Under the pieces are notes generated by a model. It searched no databases and was not told the origin of the DNA. It saw only the letters and a program-made list of their open reading frames with translations. 64,000 bases of DNA, taken from Mycobacterium asiaticum. Lineage in GTDB: Bacteria; Actinomycetota; Actinomycetes; Mycobacteriales; Mycobacteriaceae. The first letter of the stretch is position 1. Every line of letters begins with the position of its first letter. The translations under genes were made by a program, and so were the position numbers. Shown here one piece after another: positions 27,875-36,341 of this stretch. The DNA is taken from positions 183,597-247,596 of the forward strand of contig NZ_LZMH01000037.1 in NCBI RefSeq assembly GCF_001673635.1, read 5' to 3'.

Positions 27875-28278
27875 AGCGACACGCCTGTGTCCAAGTGTGA
27901 TATACGCCTCTATTAAGTGGCAAATTTAAGAATTTATTATTCGCGATTATCGGCCCATGCGGCAGGAGCGTTAGCCGGTTGGGCGTTAAGCCTCTTCCGC
28001 GGGCTTCCCGCCTTTGCCGAATCCACCTGCGGCGCATTTTGATCGCGCGGTTCCTGAGTGCCAACTGAGTAACACCGGTGACGTAGGTAACACTGCCCAA
28101 TTTGAAATCTTTTGGCTATGAATTGTGCCGCTAAAATTGTTGCAAAACGCGGGTCGGAACAGCTCCAAGGTGCTTTCCAGGTGCTTTCCAGGTGCTTTAA
28201 GGGTGCTGAAGTGCGTTTTTCCCGGACACGGTTTGCCCGTTCCGGCGACCCGCCGAAAACAGCAAAGGTGGTGCCAGT
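27875..28278. promoter_or_regulatory. Long AT-rich control region upstream of the Rv1057-like gene
   Basis: 404 bp without a gene. Positions 27898-27945 are strikingly AT-rich for this genome (TTAAGTGGCAAATTTAAGAATTTATTATT), the kind of DNA TrcR is known to bind. A second AT-rich patch lies at 28090-28140. Near the gene are four 11-bp-periodic repeats (28169-28211). In M. tuberculosis the Rv1057 promoter is reported to be controlled by both MprA and TrcR, from memory. Confidence 0.6.
28169..28211 (+). repeat. Four 11-bp direct repeats before the Rv1057-like gene
   Basis: GGTGCTTTCCA at 28169 and 28180, GGTGCTTTAAG at 28191 and GGTGCTGAAG at 28202, phased exactly 11 bp apart. This is one helical turn, the geometry of OmpR-family direct-repeat sites (MprA, TrcR). 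The start codon is 68 nt beyond the last unit. Confidence 0.75.
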
Positions 28279-29418
28279 ATGAGCCTCGAACGCGATGTGA
28301 ACGGCCGGGACGTGGAGATCCTCGAGCACCCGGTCGCCGTCCAGATCACAGTCGACCAGGGTCCCATCAGCGGCATAACGGTGAGCCCCGACGGTCGTCG
28401 GCTGATGGTCACCAACTACGGCGGCGACAGCGTCTCGATCATCGACACCCGGGCTTGCCGCGAGGTCGACACCATCTTCGGGTTGCACGAACCCTTCGCG
28501 ATCGGCATCGACGAGGCAGCCAGGCGCGCCTACGTCACCACCGTGACGCCCGCCTACGACGTCATCCAGGTCGTCGACCTGACCACCAACACCGTCGTCG
28601 GATCGCACCCGGTGGCGCTGAGCATCAGCGACCTGGCTGTGAGCGCGGACGGCAAGCACGTCTACGCCAGCCGCAACGGCGCTCGCAGCGCCGACGTCGC
28701 CGTCATGGACACCACCACCGAGCAGTTCGAGATCATCGGTATCGCCGCCATCCCGGGCACCACCACCGAGTGCGTCCGGGTCAGTCCGGACGGGGGCCGG
28801 TTGTATGTCGGTGTGAACGGACCGGCCGGCGGCCAGCTGGTGGTCATAGACACCGGCAAGGGGCCGGAAGCGGACGCCGGGCGCGCACGTTGGCGGCGCC
28901 GGGCCAAGCAGCACGCTGCCCCGCACAGCTCGACGCCCAAGATCCTCAGCACGATCGACATCGGCCTTGCCGTCCGCGACGTCGCGGTGAGCCCCAACGG
29001 CGGGCTGGTGTACGTCGCCAGCTCCGGGCCGGACTTCGCCGCTGTCGACGTGGTGGACACCCGCACCGACAAGATCACCAGCACGCGCAAGATCGGCGAG
29101 ATCACCGGCCTGCTCACCCGCCTGACGATCGGCGCCGACGGCCGGCGGGCATACCTGGTCAGTGACGACAGCGTCACCATGCTGTGCACGCTGACCCAGG
29201 ACGTGATCGACTCGGTCAAGGTCGGCACACAACCGTCGTGCGTCGTCGAGAGCGGCGATGGCAAGTACCTCTACATCGCCGACTACTCGGGTGCGGTCAC
29301 CGTGGCGCCGATCGCGGACAGCGTCGACTCCGGTTTCGAGCAGGCGGCGCTGGAGAGCAAGCGGTCGGCTGATCTGTTCGTGCCGGACCTGCTGCAGTAC
29401 GACGCCGCCCTGGTCTAG
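28279..29418 (+). CDS. Seven-bladed beta-propeller (YVTN-type) protein, Rv1057 orthologue
   Basis: 379-aa cytoplasmic-looking protein built from WD40/YVTN-like repeats: ITVSPDGRRLMVTNYGGDSV, FAIGIDEAARRAYVTTVTPA, LAVSADGKHVYASRNGARSA, VRVSPDGGRLYVGVNGPAGG, VAVSPNGGLVYVASSGPDF, LTIGADGRRAYLVSDDSV and VVESGDGKYLYIADYSG, seven blades. A basic insertion (RARWRRRAKQHAAPHSS) lies between blades four and five. No signal peptide. ATG 28279 follows AAAGG. The M. tuberculosis protein is stress-induced through SigE, MprA and TrcR; molecular role unknown. Confidence 0.9.
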   Translation: MSLERDVNGRDVEILEHPVAVQITVDQGPISGITVSPDGRRLMVTNYGGDSVSIIDTRACREVDTIFGLHEPFAIGIDEAARRAYVTTVTPAYDVIQVVDLTTNTVVGSHPVALSISDLAVSADGKHVYASRNGARSADVAVMDTTTEQFEIIGIAAIPGTTTECVRVSPDGGRLYVGVNGPAGGQLVVIDTGKGPEADAGRARWRRRAKQHAAPHSSTPKILSTIDIGLAVRDVAVSPNGGLVYVASSGPDFAAVDVVDTRTDKITSTRKIGEITGLLTRLTIGADGRRAYLVSDDSVTMLCTLTQDVIDSVKVGTQPSCVVESGDGKYLYIADYSGAVTVAPIADSVDSGFEQAALESKRSADLFVPDLLQYDAALV

Positions 29419-29526
29419 CGCCGCGCGTCGGGCGGTCGGCCCGATGAACCGCATCGCGTGGCACGGCGCTAACATTCGGCTCAGGGCCGAAAGGTGCTGC
29501 GCCGAGACGCGTGAGGGCGGTTCACG

Positions 29527-31158
29527 ATGTACAGCACGATGCAGGAATATCCGCTGACGATCACGGCGATCATGCGGCACGGCTGCGGTGTCCACGGTGC
29601 CCGCGAGGTCATCACCGCCACCGACGACGGCTACCGGCAAACCACCTACCGGGAACTGGGTCTGCAAGCCGCGCAGTTGGCAAACGCGTTGCGGCGCCTC
29701 GGCATAACCGGCGACGAGCGGGTGGCCACCTTCATGTGGAACAACGCCGAGCACCTGGCGGCCTATCTGGCGGTGCCGTCCATGGGCGCGGTGTTGCACA
29801 CGCTGAACATCCGGTTGTTCCCTGAGCAGATCGCGTACGTCGCGAACGAAGCCGAGGACCGGGTGGTGCTGGTCGACCTGTCGCTCACCAAGCAGTTGGC
29901 CCCGGTGCTGGCCGAGCTGGACACCGTGCACACCGTGATCGCGGTCGGTGACGGTGACCTCGCGCCGCTGCAGGACGCCGGTAAGACTGTGGTGCGCTAC
30001 AGCGAGATAATCGACGGCGAGTCAACCGATTTCGACTGGCCGCCCATCGACGAGAACTCCGCCGCGGCCATGTGCTACACCAGCGGGACCACCGGCAACC
30101 CCAAAGGCGTTGTCTACAGCCACCGTTCGAGCTTCCTGCACACGATGGCCGCCTGTACGACCAATGGGATCGGGGTTGGTTCCAGCGACCGGCTGCTGCC
30201 CATCGTGCCGATGTTCCACGCCAATGGCTGGGGGCTGCCGTATGCGGCGTTGATGGCCGGCGCCGACCTGGTGCTGCCCGACCGCCACCTCGACGCCCCG
30301 TCGCTGATCCGACTGGTCGAGACGTTGCGTCCCACGCTTGCCGGTGCGGTGCCGACGATTTGGAACGACGTCATGCATCACCTGGAGAAGAATCCGGGCC
30401 ACGACATGTCTTCGTTGCGCATGGTCGCCTGCGGCGGTTCGGCCGTCCCGGAATTTCTGATGCGCACCTTCGAGGACAAGCACGACGTCCAGATCCGGCA
30501 ACTGTGGGGGATGACCGAGACTTCGCCGCTGGCCACCATGGCCTGGCCACCGCCGGGCATCCCGCAGGACCAGCATTGGGCGTTCCGGGTGACTCAGGGG
30601 CAACCGGTCTGCGGGGTGGAGACCCGCATCGTCGATGACGAGGGCAACGTGCTGCCCAACGACGGCAAAGCGGTGGGCGAGGTGGAGGTTCGCGGGCCGT
30701 GGATCACCGGCTCGTACTACCGGGTGAGCGACGACTCCAAGTTCGACTCCGGCTGGCTGCGCACCGGTGACGTCGGCCGCATCGACGAGCGGGGCTTCAT
30801 CACGCTGACCGACCGCGCCAAGGACGTCATCAAGTCGGGCGGCGAATGGATCTCCTCCGTCGAATTGGAGAACTGCCTGATCGCGCACCCTGACGTGGTC
30901 GAGGCCGCGGTGGTGGGCGTTCCCGACGAGCGCTGGCAGGAACGCCCACTGGCCGTCGTCATCCCCCGGGAGGGTGCCGCCGTCAGCGCCGACGATCTGC
31001 GAAAGTATCTGGCGGACAAGGTCGTTCGGTGGTGGTTGCCGGAGCGTTGGGCTTTCGCCGACGAGATCCCGCGGACCAGCGTGGGTAAGTACGACAAGAA
31101 AGCCATTCGGTCTCGGTACGCCGAGGGGGCCTACGATGTCGCTCAGGCCCACAACTAG
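29527..31158 (+). CDS. fadD14: Fatty-acyl-CoA ligase FadD14
   Basis: 543-aa ANL-superfamily adenylating enzyme, same length as Rv1058. The AMP-binding P-loop CYTSGTTGNPKGVVYSH is at about 180-196; further motifs are LWGMTETSPLATM, the GWLRTGDVGRIDERGF hinge, KSGGEWISSVELENCLIAHP and the catalytic Lys in SVGKYDKKAI near the C-terminus. Expected reaction: fatty acid + ATP + CoA to acyl-CoA + AMP + PPi. Chain preference unknown; overall resemblance is to medium/long-chain ligases. It ends before a strong hairpin. Confidence 0.95.
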   Translation: MYSTMQEYPLTITAIMRHGCGVHGAREVITATDDGYRQTTYRELGLQAAQLANALRRLGITGDERVATFMWNNAEHLAAYLAVPSMGAVLHTLNIRLFPEQIAYVANEAEDRVVLVDLSLTKQLAPVLAELDTVHTVIAVGDGDLAPLQDAGKTVVRYSEIIDGESTDFDWPPIDENSAAAMCYTSGTTGNPKGVVYSHRSSFLHTMAACTTNGIGVGSSDRLLPIVPMFHANGWGLPYAALMAGADLVLPDRHLDAPSLIRLVETLRPTLAGAVPTIWNDVMHHLEKNPGHDMSSLRMVACGGSAVPEFLMRTFEDKHDVQIRQLWGMTETSPLATMAWPPPGIPQDQHWAFRVTQGQPVCGVETRIVDDEGNVLPNDGKAVGEVEVRGPWITGSYYRVSDDSKFDSGWLRTGDVGRIDERGFITLTDRAKDVIKSGGEWISSVELENCLIAHPDVVEAAVVGVPDERWQERPLAVVIPREGAAVSADDLRKYLADKVVRWWLPERWAFADEIPRTSVGKYDKKAIRSRYAEGAYDVAQAHN

Positions 31159-31195
31159 GCCCCTGACTAACCGCGAACCGGGGTGCCGCATCCCT

Positions 31196-31257
31196 CGCGA
31201 GCAGACGCTAAAGCCCCCGGTTTCGTGCCGAAACAGGGGCTTTAGCGTCTGCTCGCG
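31196..31257. terminator. Perfect 22-bp hairpin (repeat-family terminator)
   Basis: CGCGAGCAGACGCTAAAGCC begins the left arm (31196-31217); the exact complement is 31236-31257. The loop holds a second stem GTTTCG/CGAAAC. It lies between fadD14 and the next gene in the same direction. Its outer arm CGCGAGCAGACGC is shared with the hairpin at 49210-49271, so it belongs to a dispersed mycobacterial hairpin family. It may end fadD14 transcription. Confidence 0.75.
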
Positions 31258-31271
31258 GTAGAAAGGTGACC

Positions 31272-32330
31272 ATGACACTTCGGGTCGTGCAATGGGCAAC
31301 CGGGTCCGTCGGGACGGCAGCGATCAAAGGGGTATTGGAGCACCCAGAACTCGAGCTCGTTGGGTGCTGGGTGCATTCGCCGGCCAAGGGCGGCAGGGAC
31401 GTCGGCGACCTCATCGGCGGGCCGCCGCTCGGGGTGACCGCGACCAACAACATCGACGAGATCCTCGCGCTCGACGCCGACGCCGTCATCTACGCGCCGT
31501 TGCTGCCCAGCGTCGACGAGGTCGCCGCGCTGCTGCGCTCGGGCAAGAACGTGGTCACACCGCTGGGCTGGTTCTACCCGACCGAGAAGGAGGCCGCCCC
31601 GCTCGAGGTCGCCGCCCAGGCCGCAAACGTCACCCTGCACGGTGCCGGCATCGGGCCCGGCGCGGCCACCGAACTGTTCCCGCTGCTGCTCTCGGTGATG
31701 TCCACTGGCGTCACTTTCGTTCGCGCCGAGGAGTTTTCGGACCTGCGGACCTACGGGGCCCCGGACGTGCTCCGCTATGTGATGGGCTTCGGGGGCACCC
31801 CGGACAGTGCCCTGACCGGGCCTATGCAGAAACTGCTAAACGGCGGCTTCTTCCAGTCGGTGCGGTTGATCGTCGACAAGCTGGGTTTCGCCGCCGACCC
31901 CGAGATTCGCCCGTCCCAGGAGGTGGCGGTCGCAACCGCCCCGATCAACTCGCCGATCGGGGTGATCGAGCCCGGGCAGGTCGCCGGACGCCGATTCACC
32001 TGGGAGGCCCTGGCCGGTGACATCCCGGTCGTCCAGATCACCGTGAACTGGTTGATGGGATCGGAAAACCTCGACCCGCCTTGGTCTTTCGAGCCGGCGG
32101 GGGAACGCTACGAGATCGAGGTGCGGGGAAACCCCGACACCTTCGTCACCGTCAAGGGATGGCAGCCAGAAACGGTCGAGGAAGGGCTCACCAGCAATCC
32201 GGGCATCGTCGCGACCGCCGCGCACTGCGTCAACGCCGTGCCCGCCACCTGCGCGGCACCGGCAGGCATCCAGAGCTTCTTCGACCTGCCGCTCATCACC
32301 GGCCGGGCCGCTCCGCACCTGTCCAGGTGA
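31272..32330 (+). CDS. NAD(P)-binding dehydrogenase, dihydrodipicolinate reductase-like (Rv1059)
   Basis: 352-aa protein with an N-terminal Rossmann fold: LRVVQWATGSVGTAAIKGVL nucleotide loop, then LELVGCWVHSPAKGG, DADAVIYAPLL and GKNVVTPLGWFYPTEKEA, in the style of dihydrodipicolinate reductase and diaminopentanoate dehydrogenase relatives. The C-terminal half includes GIGPGAATELFPLLLSVMS. Start ATG 31272 after GAAAGG; it is 14 nt beyond the hairpin. Orthologue of Rv1059 (354 aa). The true substrate is unknown; position after fadD14 hints at lipid or steroid-like metabolism, which is inference. Confidence 0.85.
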   Translation: MTLRVVQWATGSVGTAAIKGVLEHPELELVGCWVHSPAKGGRDVGDLIGGPPLGVTATNNIDEILALDADAVIYAPLLPSVDEVAALLRSGKNVVTPLGWFYPTEKEAAPLEVAAQAANVTLHGAGIGPGAATELFPLLLSVMSTGVTFVRAEEFSDLRTYGAPDVLRYVMGFGGTPDSALTGPMQKLLNGGFFQSVRLIVDKLGFAADPEIRPSQEVAVATAPINSPIGVIEPGQVAGRRFTWEALAGDIPVVQITVNWLMGSENLDPPWSFEPAGERYEIEVRGNPDTFVTVKGWQPETVEEGLTSNPGIVATAAHCVNAVPATCAAPAGIQSFFDLPLITGRAAPHLSR

Positions 32331-32368
32331 GTCTCCAGAATCCAACCACTCCGAATCAGAAGGCAATC

Positions 32369-32842
32369 ATGGCAAGGTCTGTCGTAGTTGAGCAGTGGCG
32401 TGCGATACCCGTTTCCGTCGAAGATGCGTTCGCCGGAACGTTGGCGATCTCCCTGCCGGTGATCTGTTCGCAGTGGTATGGGGTGATCCCGCCGATCAAG
32501 GAGGTGCGCGACCAGAGCGGCGAGTGGGGTCCGGCCGGGCAGACCCGAACCCTGGTGATGGTCGGTGGCGGGCGAGTGAAGGAGACACAGACCAGCTTCG
32601 ACCCGCCGCGGTCGTTCGGGTACACGCTTTCCGACATCACCGGGCCGTTGGCGACGTTGGTGAGCACGGTCGACGGCAAGTGGTCCTTCACCCCGGCCGG
32701 CACCGGAACCCGGGTGAACTGGCAGTGGACGCTGCACCCGAAGTCGTCCACCGCGGCGCCATTGCTGCCGGTGTTCGCCAAGATGTGGAAGGGTTACGCG
32801 CGGGTGGTGCTGGAGAAGTTGTCCGCACAACTGGTCGACTGA
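32369..32842 (+). CDS. SRPBCC (polyketide cyclase/START-like) family protein, Rv1060
   Basis: 157-aa protein, equal in length to Rv1060. The sequence has the helix-grip pattern: RSVVVEQWRAIPVSVEDAFA at the start, a central beta sheet (RTLVMVGGGRVKETQTSF, VSTVDGKWSFTPAGTGTRV) and a long C-terminal helix (VFAKMWKGYARVVLEKLSAQ). Such folds bind hydrophobic ligands. The open frame extends far upstream in the preceding gene; ATG 32369 with AAGG upstream is the natural start. It is 38 nt after Rv1059 and probably in its operon. Confidence 0.85.
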   Translation: MARSVVVEQWRAIPVSVEDAFAGTLAISLPVICSQWYGVIPPIKEVRDQSGEWGPAGQTRTLVMVGGGRVKETQTSFDPPRSFGYTLSDITGPLATLVSTVDGKWSFTPAGTGTRVNWQWTLHPKSSTAAPLLPVFAKMWKGYARVVLEKLSAQLVD

Positions 32843-32857
32843 AGGCGGACTGAAACC

Positions 32858-33739
32858 ATGTGTCGCCTCTTCGGTCTGCACGCCGGTACGGAAGTCGTCA
32901 CCGCGACCTTCTGGCTGCTGGACGCTCCGGACAGCCTGACCCAGCAGAGTCGTAAGAATCCCGACGGCACCGGGCTCGGGGTGTTCGACGAGCGCGGCCA
33001 CCCACGGCTGCGCAAGGAGCCGATCGCCGCCTGGCAGGACGCGACGTTCTCCACCGAAGCGCACGAACTGACCGGCACTACCTTCATCGCGCATGTCCGG
33101 TACGCGACGACGGGTTCGCTCGATGCGCGCAACACCCACCCGTTTCTGCAGGACGGCAGGCTCTTCGCGCACAACGGCATGATCGAGGGCCTCGACATCG
33201 TCGACCAACGGCTTCGCGAACTCGGCACCTCGGACCTGGTATTGGGCCAAACCGACTCCGAGCGGGTGTTCGCGCTGATCACCGCCGGCATTCGCGCTCA
33301 AAACGGTGACGTCTCAGCCGGTTTGGTGGACGCGATCAGGTGGCTCGCCGACAATGTCCCCGTCTACGCCCTCAACATTTTGATGTGTATGGGCACCCAG
33401 ATGTGGGCGCTGCGGTACCCGCAGACCCATCAGCTGTTCATGTTGGATCGCCGTCGTGACGGCGACCCGGATTTCGACCTGTCGACCAGCAGGATCCACG
33501 CGCAGAGCGAGTTGCTGGCCGAGCGGTCGTCGGTGGTGTTCGCCACCGAACCGATGGACGACGACCCCCGCTGGTGCCTGCTCGATCCGGGCGAACTCGT
33601 TTACGTCGAGGCCGCCCTGAACATCAGCCGCAGCATCGCGCTTCCCGACGCGCCCCGGATCCTCATTCGCAGGGATGATCTGAGCCAGCCGGTCTTTCGC
33701 GCGCAGCACGCAATGCCGGGCACGCGGCACCTCCCGTAA
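32858..33739 (+). CDS. Class II glutamine amidotransferase (YafJ-like), Rv1061
   Basis: 293-aa glutaminase-type amidotransferase. Cys2 at the mature N-terminus (MCRLFGLHAG) is the nucleophile; NPDGTGLGVF, IAHVRYATTGS and NTHPFLQDGRLFAHNGMIEG are the standard Ntn-hydrolase blocks. Proteins of this type either form gamma-glutamyl bonds (EgtC) or hydrolyse them; which applies here is not decidable from sequence. It starts 15 nt after the SRPBCC gene. Orthologue of Rv1061. Confidence 0.9.
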   Translation: MCRLFGLHAGTEVVTATFWLLDAPDSLTQQSRKNPDGTGLGVFDERGHPRLRKEPIAAWQDATFSTEAHELTGTTFIAHVRYATTGSLDARNTHPFLQDGRLFAHNGMIEGLDIVDQRLRELGTSDLVLGQTDSERVFALITAGIRAQNGDVSAGLVDAIRWLADNVPVYALNILMCMGTQMWALRYPQTHQLFMLDRRRDGDPDFDLSTSRIHAQSELLAERSSVVFATEPMDDDPRWCLLDPGELVYVEAALNISRSIALPDAPRILIRRDDLSQPVFRAQHAMPGTRHLP

Positions 33740-33750
33740 CGTAAGCAAGC

Positions 33751-34617
33751 GTGACAACCAGACGAGCGCTTGTGCTGGCCGGCGGTGGGGTAGCGGGAAT
33801 TGCCTGGGAGACAGGCGTTTTGCGGGGCATCGCGGACGAAATTCCGCAGGCCGCCCGGTTGCTGGTGGAGTCCGATGTGCTGGTCGGTACGTCCGCTGGG
33901 TCCACGGTCGCGGCGCAACTCGGTAGCGGCTGGACGCTGGACGCGCTCTACGAGCGGCAGACCGACGAGACGTCGGCGGAGATCGACCCGAATGTCGACA
34001 TCGAGCAAATCACCGGGCTGTTCCTGGAGGCGTTGCGCGGGCCGGACGACTTGAAGGGGCGGCTGCAACGCATCGGGTCGGTGGCGCTGGCTACCGATAC
34101 CGTCCCGGAACCGGTGCGGCGCGACGTGATCGCTCAGCGCCTGCCGTCCCACGAATGGCCCGACCGGGTGCTTCGGGTCACCGCAATCGATACCGCCACC
34201 GGCGAATTCGTGGTGTTCGACCGGGAATCCGGGGTTGGCCTGGTGGATGCGGTCGCGGCCAGTTGTGCGGTGCCCGGAGCATGGCCGCCGGTCACCATCG
34301 GCGATCGGCGCTTCATGGACGGTGGCGTCAAGAGCACCGTCAACGTCGACGTCGCGAACGACTGCGACGAGGCGGTGGTGTTGGTGCCCGCCGGTGCGGA
34401 TGCCCCGTCGCCGTTCGGACCCGGCCCGGCCGCCGAGATCACAACCTTCCAAACCAGCCGCGCCGGCCGGGCATTGACGGTGTTCGCCGACGACGACTCT
34501 TTGGCGGCCTTCGGCACCAACCCGCTGGATCCGCGCTGCCGCATCGGCTCGGCGAGAGCGGGACGCGCGCAGGGCCGCCGGGAAGCAGAGTCAGTCGCGC
34601 GGTTCTTGGGACTCTGA
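33751..34617 (+). CDS. Patatin-like phospholipase, Rv1062
   Basis: 288-aa patatin. Oxyanion/Gly-rich motif LVLAGGGVAGIAWETGVL at the N-terminus, nucleophile elbow GTSAGS (Ser about 50), and the dyad Asp in DGGVKS (about 189). It hydrolyses acyl esters; the lipid is unknown. GTG start at 33751, 11 nt after the amidotransferase. Convergent with a second patatin, the stops being 10 nt apart, so two unrelated transcription units end here with patatins on both sides. Confidence 0.9.
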   Translation: MTTRRALVLAGGGVAGIAWETGVLRGIADEIPQAARLLVESDVLVGTSAGSTVAAQLGSGWTLDALYERQTDETSAEIDPNVDIEQITGLFLEALRGPDDLKGRLQRIGSVALATDTVPEPVRRDVIAQRLPSHEWPDRVLRVTAIDTATGEFVVFDRESGVGLVDAVAASCAVPGAWPPVTIGDRRFMDGGVKSTVNVDVANDCDEAVVLVPAGADAPSPFGPGPAAEITTFQTSRAGRALTVFADDDSLAAFGTNPLDPRCRIGSARAGRAQGRREAESVARFLGL

Positions 34618-34627
34618 TGGGCGCTGA

Positions 34628-35683
34628 TCAGCCCTCGATCGCGGGTTGCGGTTCGTCCTCGAAGTCGGAGCTTTCGAACGCGTCCAGGGCACGGGCGGCC
34701 AGCGTCCGGCCGGTCCCAATGACCTCTACCGCGCGATGGAATTCCAGGCTGCGGCATGTGGTGCGCGGCACCTCGATCAGAACGTCGGGCGGGTAGGCGG
34801 CCAGGATGTGTCGGGCCAGCGCGGACTGGGCGATGTCGATGGTCCGATTCATCACGTCGAAGCCGCCGAGTCGCGGCAGCTCCGGCACATCGATGACGTC
34901 ATCCCGTCCGCCCGTCGGATCCGGGTCGTCTTCGAGGTCCGGGATGGTCGCACCGAATCGACCGAGAACCGCTCGGGCCGTAGGCCGATCGAGCAGAGCC
35001 TTGGCCGCGCTGGTGTCGAACAGTGCCGTCGTGCTGCGCAGCATCCGGTTCAGCCATTCGGCGGTGACACCGGGTTCCGCGTCGCGGGTGGCACCCGGCT
35101 CGCTGCCGTTGAGGCTCACCGCGATGGTGAGGTCGGCGTTGATCGCCGCGATCGGCGCCATCGGCAGCGGGTCGAGGATGCCGCCATCGGCGAGCAGCCG
35201 GCCGTCGACCTCGTGCGGGGCAATGACGCCGGGGATCGCGATGCTCGCGCGGATGGCCGCGTCGAGCGGTCCGCGCTGAAACCACACCGACTTGCCGGTC
35301 AGCAGGTCGGTGGCCACCGCCGTGTACGGGATGTTCAGCTGCTCGATGGTGACCGGGCCCAGGATGTCGCGCACCGCGTCCAGGATCTTTTCCGCGCGCA
35401 GTACTCCGGCCGCGGTCAACGACGGGTCGAGCAACCGCAGGATGGTGCGCTGGGTCAGCGACTTCGCCCAGTCGGCCAGCTCCTCGAGTCGTCCGGCGGC
35501 CTCCACGCCGCCCACCACCGCACCCATCGACGAGCCGGCGATCCCGACGATGTCGTAGCCGCGCGCCCGCAGTTCCTGGATCACGCCGATGTGCGCGTAG
35601 CCGCGGGCGCCTCCGCTGCCCAGCGCCAGCGCGACACGAGTTCCAGCGGGGCCGCGGGGACGAAGCGGGGTCGGTCCGGACAT
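34628..35683 (-). CDS. Patatin-like phospholipase (RssA type), Rv1063c
   Basis: 351-aa patatin with the RssA-like layout: ALALGSGGARGYAHIGVIQE (oxyanion loop), nucleophile elbow GSSMGA (Ser about 53), and catalytic Asp in LLADGGILDPLPM. The C-terminal 100 residues (AVLGRFGATIPDLEDD to PPDVLIEVPRTTCRSLEF) are a mycobacterial extension. No signal peptide. The two patatins of this locus are only distantly similar to each other. Confidence 0.9.
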   Translation of the reverse strand: MSGPTPLRPRGPAGTRVALALGSGGARGYAHIGVIQELRARGYDIVGIAGSSMGAVVGGVEAAGRLEELADWAKSLTQRTILRLLDPSLTAAGVLRAEKILDAVRDILGPVTIEQLNIPYTAVATDLLTGKSVWFQRGPLDAAIRASIAIPGVIAPHEVDGRLLADGGILDPLPMAPIAAINADLTIAVSLNGSEPGATRDAEPGVTAEWLNRMLRSTTALFDTSAAKALLDRPTARAVLGRFGATIPDLEDDPDPTGGRDDVIDVPELPRLGGFDVMNRTIDIAQSALARHILAAYPPDVLIEVPRTTCRSLEFHRAVEVIGTGRTLAARALDAFESSDFEDEPQPAIEG

Positions 35684-35778
35684 TGCTTCATTCTCCCTTG
35701 GCGGACCGCGGTCCGGGGGTCCCGGCCGACACTTTCATGCACGCCTGATCGGAATTGCCCGACGGGGCCAATTCGGCC

Positions 35779-36225
35779 TCAGCCGCACTGTTGGTTGGCG
35801 GCCGCTTGCGCGGCGACGATCACCGCCGCCTGGCGCGCCGGCGACAGGTCCGCCCACCGCTGGTTCCAGCTGCCGGCAACACCCGATCCGGCGGCCTGAA
35901 CCATCTTCAGGTAGGGCTCGATCAACGCCTCCCCGGTGCTGCCCTGACCGTCCATCCACTCCTTGGCGGCGTGGCAGGCCTGGAAATACTCTTCCTCGGT
36001 CGATTCCGCGGGCGCGTCGACCCGGGTGGTGACGCCGCCGGGGGAGACGCCGATCGCGCCCGCCGGCAGCGAACCGCCGCCGCTGGACGAACGTGCCGAC
36101 GAAGAAGTGGCACTGCCACCTTTGCCGCCTTCCGAGCACCCAGCCACCACCCACAAACTCAGCGGGACGAGCAGTAGCCAAAACAGCACAGTCACCCGCC
36201 GGAAGGATTGCCGCTGCCCGCGCAT
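35779..36225 (-). CDS. lpqV: Lipoprotein LpqV
   Basis: 148-aa lipoprotein. Basic N-terminus, hydrophobic VTVLFWLLLVPLSLWVVAGC with lipobox VAGC (Cys30), then a Ser/Gly-rich linker (SATSSSARSSSGGG) and a helical domain with FQACHAAKEWMDGQG and NQQCG at the end; the two mature cysteines could form a disulfide. I chose ATG 36225; the frame stays open upstream but that part is not lipoprotein-like. Orthologue of Rv1064c. Function unknown. It is divergent from the cysteine dioxygenase gene. Confidence 0.88.
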   Translation of the reverse strand: MRGQRQSFRRVTVLFWLLLVPLSLWVVAGCSEGGKGGSATSSSARSSSGGGSLPAGAIGVSPGGVTTRVDAPAESTEEEYFQACHAAKEWMDGQGSTGEALIEPYLKMVQAAGSGVAGSWNQRWADLSPARQAAVIVAAQAAANQQCG

Positions 36226-36341
36226 GGTTCCCAATCTATGCAACACTGCATTCGTGCAGGAGTGGTTCGGATTTTGCGAGTGTTGTCGGCCCTGACGCGC
36301 CGCCGTTCGCCCTGTCCGCTTCACACTCCGGAGTTCTCTGT

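Noticed and set aside
28156..28160. GGAAC as a SigE -35 box before the Rv1057-like gene
   Set aside because: SigE control is known for the orthologue, but I see no CGTT-type -10 at the right distance from this copy.
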